From the NCBI GenBank assembly GCA_040507985.1, contig JBEVNR010000014.1:1-64000 (forward strand): a DNA stretch of 64,000 nucleotides. Reading direction: 5' to 3'. The notes under the pieces are model-generated. The model saw only the letters and a program-made list of their open reading frames with translations, ran no database searches and was not told the DNA's origin. Made by a program: the position numbers and the translations under genes. This document shows, in pieces, positions 25,125 to 33,142 of this stretch. Source of the DNA: JBEVNR01 sp040507985. Lineage in GTDB: Bacteria > Pseudomonadota > Alphaproteobacteria > Rickettsiales > UBA6187. Numbering within the stretch: the stretch's first letter is position 1; every line of letters begins with the position of its first letter.

Positions 25125-25968
25125 ATATCGGCGTTCCGACGAAAAACGTAAAAAACGTTCCCGCGATTGCCGCGAACAACGTCGCGACGCTTGGTCCGGC
25201 AAGGGCCGGTCCGCCGAACGCGGCGGACGTCGCCAACGCGAGCGCCGTTGTAAACAAGGTCAATGTCGCCCGTTTAGCGGTTGCGCCCACGCTTTTATTG
25301 AGCGCCTCGCCGAACGTTGCGTTCTTATGCCGCCGCATGCAATCGCGCGTTCCGTTGCATAAGGCGACGCATTCGATGACGGCGTACATCGCCCCGGCCA
25401 AGGCGCCGGAGAGCGACGTCGTCGATATGTCGAGGCCGGTCAACGCAAAAAATCCCGCGCAGCTTGTGGCTTGACATAATAAAACGACTGCCGTCGCCAA
25501 GGCGTAAGGCCAACCAAAACGCAGCCATACGTAGGTGGCAACGGAAAAAGCCGCCAAAAACGCCGCCGTCATGCCGCGATCGACGGTTTTTTTTCCTATG
25601 CCGGAACCTAAATTTCCGTACGCAAGGCACCGCGCGTCCGGAAACGCCGCCGTCAGCACGTTGCAATAACGCTGTGCCTTGTCCCGATCGTTTTGATTTT
25701 TAGCCGCACCTATCCGCAAAAGCAATATATTTTCGTCCGCAACGCGCTGCGCGACGAGACGTGCGCCGGATAATTTTTTAAACGCCTCGCGCAAACGGCG
25801 TTCGGAGGGAGGCAATGAAGGAAATTCGGCCTTAATAAACGCGCCGTCGGTGAAATCGGGCGCGTACTCCCAATGCCGGAACGCAAGGGCACCTAGGGAA
25901 ACCGCAAGAACAAGCAGGGCAAGCGGCCCCCCGAGGAATGCGTAGCGCAGGAAAGAAAATTGTCGCAT
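25084..25968 (-). CDS. divergent SecF-like membrane protein, C-terminus within a repeat
   Basis: A 294-residue protein with SecF topology: one N-terminal helix, a short periplasmic domain beginning DFTDGAFIKAEFP, then five helices (about 130-285). FGWPYALATAVV and FFALTGLDISTTSLSGALAGA align with SecF. However, the conserved NDT.V..DR.RE motif is replaced by YAVIECVALCNGTRDCMRR, and LHD by LCQ. The last 13 codons (LDFLHNPLRRSGY) and the stop lie in repeat A2. No secD is adjacent; it follows mlaC by 23 bases. Likely a degenerate or repurposed SecF; an RND-fold relation is the alternative. Confidence 0.6.
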   Translation of the reverse strand: MRQFSFLRYAFLGGPLALLVLAVSLGALAFRHWEYAPDFTDGAFIKAEFPSLPPSERRLREAFKKLSGARLVAQRVADENILLLRIGAAKNQNDRDKAQRYCNVLTAAFPDARCLAYGNLGSGIGKKTVDRGMTAAFLAAFSVATYVWLRFGWPYALATAVVLLCQATSCAGFFALTGLDISTTSLSGALAGAMYAVIECVALCNGTRDCMRRHKNATFGEALNKSVGATAKRATLTLFTTALALATSAAFGGPALAGPSVATLFAAIAGTFFTFFVGTPILDFLHNPLRRSGY

Positions 25969-25991
25969 CGCTACAGGCTCTTAGAAATGCG

Positions 25992-26603
25992 CTACGCGCC
26001 GTTCCCTTCGACGTAACGTTGCAGCTTATCTAAAAATCCGTCCATGCCCGCACGTTGGATGAAGGCGGAAAATTCGGAGCGCTGGGTGACGATAAGGCTA
26101 ACGCCCTCGGCGATGACGTCGTAAATTTTAAAGCCCTCGTCCGTTTTCCGAATGCGGTAATCGACCGCAAGCGGGGCGCCGTTTTGGCCTTTTAGACGCG
26201 TCTTTACCACGAACTTGCCGTTTTGCCCGTCCACCGAATAAATAATAGGCTTCGCGCCGCCGGCATAGTTTTTAAATTTCGGCAAGTAATTTTTGACCAA
26301 GTAGCGAGGATATAAATCGAAGTAGCGGTTGCGTTGCTCCTCGCCGGCCTCTTTTAATCCGGCCCCCGCCGCGAAACCGGCGATCCAGCGATAGTCGGCC
26401 TTTGCTTTGAGCAACGCGCCCAACTTCTCCGTGCGGACGGCGTCGTCCGCCTGCGAGTCTTTCGCCAAGGCGACCGCTTCGTCGGTCAAGGATTCCACAA
26501 ACGCGCGCACGTCTGCCTTGTCGTCGGCGAAGGAAGGGGCGCCTAAGGTTGCCGCGCATAAGGGGATGACGAAAAAGGCGACGAAATGGCGAAGGCGGCG
26601 CAT
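25992..26603 (-). CDS. mlaC: MlaC-like periplasmic phospholipid shuttle
   Basis: A 203-residue exported protein with a signal peptide (cut after about PSFA, residue 26). The Tol/MlaC domain holds KADYRWIAGFAAG (about 70), YFDLYPRYLVKNYLPKF, VDYRIRKTDEGFKIYDVIAEGVSLI (about 150-172) and the ending RSEFSAFIQRAGMDGFLDKL. MlaC carries phospholipids between the MlaA complex and the inner membrane. It begins three bases after the mlaA stop. The inner-membrane mlaFEDB genes are not in the window. Confidence 0.92.
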   Translation of the reverse strand: MRRLRHFVAFFVIPLCAATLGAPSFADDKADVRAFVESLTDEAVALAKDSQADDAVRTEKLGALLKAKADYRWIAGFAAGAGLKEAGEEQRNRYFDLYPRYLVKNYLPKFKNYAGGAKPIIYSVDGQNGKFVVKTRLKGQNGAPLAVDYRIRKTDEGFKIYDVIAEGVSLIVTQRSEFSAFIQRAGMDGFLDKLQRYVEGNGA

Positions 26604-26606
26604 GGC

Positions 26607-27350
26607 TTACTCCTTAATTTGTCTGTTCCTGTATTGCATGTACAGGCTGCGATACGAGGCGTAGAGGTCAAAGGGAGCCGATTGTTTCAGATCGTCCGTC
26701 GTTTGTAAAGCGGATTCTCGCGCGTCCACGAACGTGACGCCGTATTTTGCCGCGAGCGTCGTTTCGTCGACGATGTACGGATAGGGCGACATGACCGCGT
26801 CGGCGCCTTTTCCGATGGCGTCGCGGAAGGTGGACGGTCCCAGGATCGGGAGCACGAAATAGGCCGACTCGCCGTATCCCCACACGGCGAGCGTCTGCCC
26901 GAAATCTTCGTCTTCCGCGTCATGGCCGGCCGCTTCCATTACGTCCATCGCGCCGCCGGCGCCCAGCGTGAGGTTGATCCAAAATCCGGCGAGGGCGTCC
27001 GCGCCGGAGGTGACGTCGCCTTGCAATAAATGGTTGACGGCGGAGACGGGTTGTTTTAAATTTTTTAGCACGTTGCGCGTCATCAGCCGCACGTGGGCGG
27101 GAACGATAAAACGGTAGCCGCGCGCGAGCGGCTCGCCGATATATTTATCGACGACCATGTTAAACGCGAAAATACGTCGGTTCATCGGCTCGTAAGGGTC
27201 GTTATATAGCGTGACCGTTTCGGGTTGGTAGTCGGCGTATAAGGCGTCGTCGTCGGCGGAGTCGGCGAAGGAAGGCGAGGCGTGAAACAGCGCGGCGACC
27301 GCCGCAACGCCGATAATGGCGCCAAACCGCGCCGTGACGTGTCTTCTCAT
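26607..27350 (-). CDS. mlaA: MlaA/VacJ family outer-membrane lipid asymmetry protein
   Basis: A 247-residue protein with the MlaA domain: NDPYEPMNRRIFAFN (about residues 50-64), FWINLTLGAGG, DFGQTLAVWGYGESAYFVLPILGPST and YPYIVDE. MlaA removes phospholipid from the outer leaflet of the outer membrane. Most members are lipoproteins. This one has an ordinary signal peptide (cut near SPSFA/DSA) and contains no cysteine at all, so it cannot be lipidated in the usual way. First gene of the mlaA-mlaC-secF-like operon. Confidence 0.93.
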   Translation of the reverse strand: MRRHVTARFGAIIGVAAVAALFHASPSFADSADDDALYADYQPETVTLYNDPYEPMNRRIFAFNMVVDKYIGEPLARGYRFIVPAHVRLMTRNVLKNLKQPVSAVNHLLQGDVTSGADALAGFWINLTLGAGGAMDVMEAAGHDAEDEDFGQTLAVWGYGESAYFVLPILGPSTFRDAIGKGADAVMSPYPYIVDETTLAAKYGVTFVDARESALQTTDDLKQSAPFDLYASYRSLYMQYRNRQIKE

Positions 27351-27620
27351 GTGTTACTTGTTATCCTATTTCAAGAAAAATTTAGGCGCATTACCCCTAT
27401 AAAACTTAACCAGTATGCACCAAATACGCAAAAGTTTCAAGCGTTAAAAATCATTGATTTGTTTGCTATTATTTATAATTTTTCAACCAATCTTTCGGTC
27501 CGCACGAACGGGCGCAGGCATTTCTCCCGAATCTGCCCCGATTTTCCGCTTGAAAAGCGCGCCGCCGCCCTTTACAATAACAGCGCTTTACGTACCGGAA
27601 ACGCAACGCGCGATACGCCT
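27351..27620. promoter_or_regulatory. divergent AT-rich intergenic region
   Basis: About 270 bases between the divergent mlaA and sspB genes. An AT-rich block near 27450-27480 with TTGATT and TATAAT-like strings could hold promoters, but the spacing of these boxes is not ideal. Confidence 0.3.
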
Positions 27621-28082
27621 ATGGATTATCTAGATTATTCGGCATGGATAGACGACTCCATGCGCCTTATCGTCAAGCGCGCGCTCGAATATGCGCGCGA
27701 CAAGGGTCTGCCGGGCGAACATCATTTTTTTATCTCCTTCGCCACCTACCATAAGGACGTATCGATATCCCCAAAGCTCCGCGCTCGCTATCCCGACGAA
27801 ATGACCATCGTGCTGCAACACCAATACGCCAACTTAACGGTGGACGACGCCGGTTTTAGCGTCGAACTCAGCTTTGACGGGGTGATGGAGCCTATCCGCG
27901 TGCCGTTTTCCTCTGTCGTCGCCTTCGCCGATCCGGGAGTGAAGTTTGGGCTGCAATTCCATCAAATAGACGCGGAGGACGATACGCCCGCTCCGCCGAA
28001 AAGCTCGAAAGGAAAAGAACGGAAAGACGCCGCCGCCGCAAAGGACGGCAACGTCGTATCCTTGGACAAATATCGAAAATAG
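27621..28082 (+). CDS. sspB: SspB-like ClpXP adaptor
   Basis: A 153-residue protein of the alphaproteobacterial SspB type, which delivers tagged substrates to ClpXP. The folded part covers residues ~1-115: LIVKRALEYARDKGLPGEHHFFISFAT, ARYPDEMTIVLQHQYANL, FSVELSFDGVMEPIRVPFSSVVAFADPG and FGLQF. A charged linker and a short tail NVVSLDKYRK follow, as expected for the ClpX-binding motif. The frame is open upstream, but the ATG at 27621 matches the family N-terminus. Confidence 0.9.
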   Translation: MDYLDYSAWIDDSMRLIVKRALEYARDKGLPGEHHFFISFATYHKDVSISPKLRARYPDEMTIVLQHQYANLTVDDAGFSVELSFDGVMEPIRVPFSSVVAFADPGVKFGLQFHQIDAEDDTPAPPKSSKGKERKDAAAAKDGNVVSLDKYRK

Positions 28083-28273
28083 AACGCCGACTTCTTCGAT
28101 AAAAAATATTTTCTTTTTAACCTTTATAAAAGAAATTCATCATACGCTCCTAAACTCCGGCGTTCGGCGCATAATTTTCTATACAAGGGAATGTTTTTTA
28201 GGATATGACCTTCCCCATAATAATGATATTACGCCGACTTAAGGAAAGCATCGGATTTTATGAGTAACGCTTT

Positions 28274-29311
<1,038 letters not shown>

Positions 29312-29314
29312 TTC

Positions 29315-30571
29315 ATGGAACCTTCCTTCCGCTCCGTCCGGGGCATGTCGGATATCGTCGGCGACGAGATGCGTCGTTTCGAGCGCGTATTGCGTGCGGC
29401 GCGGCGCGTGGCGGATCTCTACGCGTTCGAGCCTATCTCCACTCCTATCGTCGAATACGAAGAGGTGTTTTGCCGCGCGATGGGAGAGACGTCCGACGCC
29501 GTTTCCAAGGAAATATATCGCCTCGTCGATAAGGGAGGAGACGCGCTGGCGCTGCGGCCGGAATTTACCGCCGGCGTCGCGCGCGCCTACGTCACCGGTG
29601 CAATGCAACACGCCAAGCCGCTGAAGTTTTTCTCGTTCGGTCCGATTTTTCGTTACGAACGCCCCCAAAAAGGCCGACGCCGCCAATTTCATCAAGTGAA
29701 TTTCGAGTTTTTCGGCGCCGCCTCTTCTTTTGCCGACGTGGAATGCATTTCCGCCGCCGCGCACCTGCTTCGCGAGTTGGAGCCGTCGGGCGTCACGACG
29801 CTGGAAATTAATTCGCTGGGCGACGCGGAAAGCCGAACGGCCTATCGCGCCGCGTTGGTGGAATACCTCGCCCCCTACGAAAGCGACTTATCCGACGATA
29901 GCAAGCGCCGGTTGGCGCACAACCCCTTGCGCATACTCGATTCCAAGGACGCGCGCGACAAAGATATTTGCGCCGGCGCGCCGTCTCTCGCGAACGCCCT
30001 AAATGCCGCCTCCCGGGCGTTTTTCGACGAAGTGTTGCAAGGGTTGGAAGAGGCGAACGTTTCCTATGTCCGCAACCCCAACTTGGTGCGCGGACTGGAT
30101 TATTATTGCCACACCGCGTTTGAATTTACGAACGACGCGCTCGGCGCGCAAAATACCGTGCTGGCCGGGGGCAGGTATGACGGATTGATCGCACAAATGG
30201 GCGGCGACCATACGCCCGCCGTCGGATTCGCCGCCGGAGTTGAGCGTCTGTGCGAATTGATCGCCCTGCCGGAGAAAAAAGACGCGTCCGTGTTTTGCGT
30301 TTCCGTCGGCGACGACGCGCGCGCCTACGTCGCCGCGTTCGTACGCGCGTTGCGGGAGAACGGCGTGGCGGCGAATTGGTTTCCCGAAGGCAACGTCCGC
30401 AAACAATTTAAGGTCGCCGATAAAAAAAACGCGCGCATCGTGTGCGCCGCCGGTGAAAACGAAGTCGCACAGGGCTTAATCACTCTAAAAAATATGGAAA
30501 CGGGCGAACAAGAAACGCTATCCCGCGAGAGCGCCGTTGCAAGGCTGGCCAAACGCGACGCATCCTTATAA
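29315..30571 (+). CDS. hisS: histidyl-tRNA synthetase
   Basis: A 418-residue class II synthetase charging tRNA-His. FRYERPQKGRRRQFHQ is motif 2 (about residues 113-128), LVRGLDYYCHTAFEF is the histidine A motif (about 258), and AGGRYDGLI and VGFAAGVERL follow. The anticodon-binding domain ends the protein. It lies three bases after mreB and 12 bases before an unknown gene, indicating an mreB-hisS-unknown operon. Confidence 0.96.
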   Translation: MEPSFRSVRGMSDIVGDEMRRFERVLRAARRVADLYAFEPISTPIVEYEEVFCRAMGETSDAVSKEIYRLVDKGGDALALRPEFTAGVARAYVTGAMQHAKPLKFFSFGPIFRYERPQKGRRRQFHQVNFEFFGAASSFADVECISAAAHLLRELEPSGVTTLEINSLGDAESRTAYRAALVEYLAPYESDLSDDSKRRLAHNPLRILDSKDARDKDICAGAPSLANALNAASRAFFDEVLQGLEEANVSYVRNPNLVRGLDYYCHTAFEFTNDALGAQNTVLAGGRYDGLIAQMGGDHTPAVGFAAGVERLCELIALPEKKDASVFCVSVGDDARAYVAAFVRALRENGVAANWFPEGNVRKQFKVADKKNARIVCAAGENEVAQGLITLKNMETGEQETLSRESAVARLAKRDASL

Positions 30572-30583
30572 GGAAAAACGCTT

Positions 30584-31342
30584 ATGCCGTTCGGGGCATG
30601 GAAAAAAAAGGAAACGCCTCCCCTTTATGCCTACTCGCGCGACGACGCACTGGCCGCTTCCGTTGCGTGGAACGGTCGCGCGGTGGGAACGGCGTCGCTT
30701 TACTGCCTTATCGCCATTTCCGCCAAATGCGCCAAATCGCTTCTGCCTCGCACGGCGGAACCAATATTCGCCGCCGCCGCCGCCCGGCGTTGCGCCCTTC
30801 GATTCGTGCGGGCGTTTTCCGTTCCTTCGTCCGAGACGCGCGCCGTCGCCGCCGCTTTTTTCGCCGCCAGGCAGGACGCGACGCCGATAGAGCGCTACGT
30901 CGACATTTTGCTTCGGGCAAAAGACGCGCGCCCGGAGGAGGCGGCGCTGCGGACGCTCGATTTTCTGGACGACGGACGCCTGTCCTACAACCATGCGGTA
31001 TTTTACGCCTATGCGCGCCTGATGCCGCTATTGTTCGGCATAAAGGCCGAAGAGAAGGGCACGAGCGTCGTTAGAAACCATTTCGACGCCAGGCGCCGCC
31101 GACTGGCGCAATCGCGGGAAAATGACGGCGCCGCCTACGCCATGCGCCTTCTTTCGCGATCCCACCCCGACAAATACGCCGTTCTGGCGCCGCCGAAATT
31201 GCTGATTCGTGCCGTGGACGATCTTTATGCCGACGCGGCGGCCGCCTATAAACGCAACAAGGCTCCATTTCTATCGAAAAATAAACGCATTTCCGCCGGC
31301 GATTCTTCCGAGAAGGGCGTATTCTCGCTTTTTAAGCGATGA
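30584..31342 (+). CDS. unrecognised alanine-rich protein, mreB-hisS operon
   Basis: A 252-residue soluble-looking protein I cannot place. It is rich in alanine and arginine and predicted largely helical, with no signal peptide or clear membrane segment and few cysteines. The C-terminal ~40 residues are basic and probably flexible (KNKRISAG..., ending SLFKR). It starts 12 bases after hisS with a GGA upstream, and GC-rich codon use matches its neighbours, so it looks like a real resident gene. It ends just before a family B repeat and faces yejE. Confidence 0.7.
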   Translation: MPFGAWKKKETPPLYAYSRDDALAASVAWNGRAVGTASLYCLIAISAKCAKSLLPRTAEPIFAAAAARRCALRFVRAFSVPSSETRAVAAAFFAARQDATPIERYVDILLRAKDARPEEAALRTLDFLDDGRLSYNHAVFYAYARLMPLLFGIKAEEKGTSVVRNHFDARRRRLAQSRENDGAAYAMRLLSRSHPDKYAVLAPPKLLIRAVDDLYADAAAAYKRNKAPFLSKNKRISAGDSSEKGVFSLFKR

Positions 31343-31362
31343 TTTAACGCAGCAAAAAAGAC

Positions 31363-31420
31363 CAAAAATCCGACCGCTCAGGCTACGCCGGCTTATGGCT
31401 CAAAAAGCGCGCACAGCCTA
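31363..31420 (+). repeat. family B repeat, copy B1
   Basis: A variant copy containing GGCTACGCCGGCTTATGGCT and CAAAAAGCGCGCACAGCCTA. It sits between convergent genes, and its last three bases form the stop codon of yejE on the minus strand. Confidence 0.7.
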
Positions 31421-32461
31421 AGTAATGATTGCCGATTCCCTTCTCGGATCAAACGCGTCGCGCACCGCCTCCCCCACGAAAAGCATTAAGGTTAAAAGCG
31501 ACGCGAGGGTGAAAAACACCGACAATCCAATCCAAGGCGCATGGAGATTATTTTTTCCTTGGGACAAGACTTTCCCCAGAGACGGCGCGCTTGGCGGCAT
31601 GCCGAAGCCTAAAAAGTCGAGCACCGTCAGTAAGGCGATGGTGCCGGTCATGACGAAAGGGATGTAGGTCAGCGCCGAGACGGCCGCATTCGGCAAAATA
31701 TGGCGAAAAATGATGGTTTTCTCCTTCACGCCCAAGGTTTTCGCCGCCGTCACGTAAGGCAGGTTGCGCGCCTTTAAAAATTCGGCCCGCACCGGCCCGG
31801 TGAGGCGCGGCCAGCCGAAGAGGCTTATCAACCCAATCAATATCGGCATGTTCGGCTGCGTCATGCCGGAGACGATAATCAGCACGAACAGTTCGGGTAG
31901 CCCGGTCCACATTTCGATCAGGCGCTGGAAGAACAAGTCGATCTTTCCGCCGAAATAGCCTTGCACGGCGCCGGCCGCCACGCCGACGACGGAAGAAATC
32001 ATCGTCACCGCCAAGCCGAAAATGAGGGAAGTGCGCGTGCCGTAGATCAAGTTGGACAGCACGTCGCGCCCCCTGTCGTCGGTGCCCAGCCAGTTGTCGT
32101 TGTCCGGCGGCGTGGGAGCGGCTGCGCTCAGGCGATAATTGATGGTGTTGTAGCCAAAGCGCAAAGGCGGCCATAGCATGACGCCGGTTTTGTCTTCCCC
32201 TATAATCATGTCGGCGACGTATGGGTCTTTATAATCCGCCTCCGCCTCGATAAATCCCCCGAAGCGCGTTTCCGGATATTCCTTAAAGGCGGGAAACAGC
32301 CACTCGCCCTTATACCGCACCGCTACGGGTTTGTCGTTGGCCAGCAATTCGGCGCACGCGCATAGCATGGCCAGCGCCAGTAAAATCATAAGGCTGGCCA
32401 TCCCCCGCTTATTGCGGCGAAAGGCGGAAAAGCGTTTTTGCGTGAGGGGAGAAAACGCCAT
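31418..32461 (-). CDS. yejE: peptide ABC transporter permease, YejE type
   Basis: A 347-residue inner-membrane permease of the DppC/OppC class. It has an N-terminal helix, a long periplasmic loop typical of YejE (WPPLRFGYNTINY, NWLGTDDRGRDVLSNLIYGTR), then five helices. The cytoplasmic EAA loop reads YVTAAKTLGVKEKTIIFRHI (about 240). YejABEF imports peptides such as microcin C. The yejA, yejB and yejF genes are not in the window. I chose the ATG at 32461, which has AGGTG six bases upstream; ATG 32467 and GTG 32470 are alternatives. Confidence 0.9.
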   Translation of the reverse strand: MAFSPLTQKRFSAFRRNKRGMASLMILLALAMLCACAELLANDKPVAVRYKGEWLFPAFKEYPETRFGGFIEAEADYKDPYVADMIIGEDKTGVMLWPPLRFGYNTINYRLSAAAPTPPDNDNWLGTDDRGRDVLSNLIYGTRTSLIFGLAVTMISSVVGVAAGAVQGYFGGKIDLFFQRLIEMWTGLPELFVLIIVSGMTQPNMPILIGLISLFGWPRLTGPVRAEFLKARNLPYVTAAKTLGVKEKTIIFRHILPNAAVSALTYIPFVMTGTIALLTVLDFLGFGMPPSAPSLGKVLSQGKNNLHAPWIGLSVFFTLASLLTLMLFVGEAVRDAFDPRRESAIIT

Positions 32462-32535
32462 GGGCATCACCTGCTTGCGTCAAAATTAATGCTCGGGCAT
32501 ATCGGCGGGGCGAATCGGCATGGTTGTTCTGCACG

Positions 32536-33063
32536 TCACTTCGGCGCCAGCACCAATAATAACTGCCGAGATTCGGATTTTAGCGCCGATTCGGTTTTCG
32601 CGACGTCTTCCATGTCGGCGATCATCCGTTCCATGATGGCCGAGCCGACCTCTTGATGCGTTATTTCGCGACCGCGAAACCTCAGCGACACTTTTACCTT
32701 GTCTCCGGCCTCGATAAATTTGCGCGCGGCCTTCAGCTTAATAAGGTAATCGTGCTCGCCGGTCACCGGGCGTAATTTAATTTCCTTAATATGGACGACT
32801 TTTTGTTTCTTGCGATTTTTTTGCTCCTTGCGCTGCTTGTCGAACTTGAATTTGCCGAAATCAAGCATTTTGCAAATCGGCACGTCGTCCTGACGCGACA
32901 CCTCGACGAGATCCATCCCCTTGCCGGAAGCAAGGGCGATGGCTTCCGCCAATTTCATAAGGCCGAGCATTTCTCCGTCGTCGGCGACGACCCGCACTTT
33001 TTCAGCGTCGATGCGCTCATTTGCCTTAGGGATGTTCCCCTTCTTACCTGTTTGCGATGATAT
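32536..33063 (-). CDS. infC: translation initiation factor IF-3, AUA start
   Basis: A 175-residue factor that binds the 30S subunit and checks start codons. The N-terminal domain begins ANERIDAEKVRVV and continues GEMLGLMKLAEAIALASGKGMDLVEV. A basic linker follows, and the C-terminal domain has GEHDYLIKLKAARKFIEAGDKVKVSLRFRGREI. There is no ATG, GTG or TTG upstream of that conserved N-terminus. The frame instead has ATA at 33063-33061 with a perfect GGAGG five bases upstream (33073-33069). Use of a poor start codon is known for infC (AUU in E. coli), where IF-3 represses itself. A GTG at 32997 would delete about 22 residues. thrS is upstream, as usual; rpmI and rplT are missing downstream. 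Confidence 0.93.
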   Translation of the reverse strand: MSSQTGKKGNIPKANERIDAEKVRVVADDGEMLGLMKLAEAIALASGKGMDLVEVSRQDDVPICKMLDFGKFKFDKQRKEQKNRKKQKVVHIKEIKLRPVTGEHDYLIKLKAARKFIEAGDKVKVSLRFRGREITHQEVGSAIMERMIADMEDVAKTESALKSESRQLLLVLAPK

Positions 33064-33068
33064 ATCCG

Positions 33069-33073
33069 CCTCC
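33069..33073 (-). promoter_or_regulatory. ribosome binding site deciding the infC start
   Basis: GGAGG on the minus strand, five bases before ATA. It is the strongest ribosome binding site near infC and fixes the start at 33063. Confidence 0.75.
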
Positions 33074-33142
33074 GATGTTATAATGAAATATGAGAAAAGA
33101 CTATAAAGAGAAAAAGATAAAAAAACTATAATTTTCGCGGCG

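Noticed and set aside
32536..32997. infC starting at GTG 32997
   Set aside because: It would remove the conserved NERIDAEKV start of IF-3, which is encoded in frame just upstream and preceded by a perfect GGAGG.
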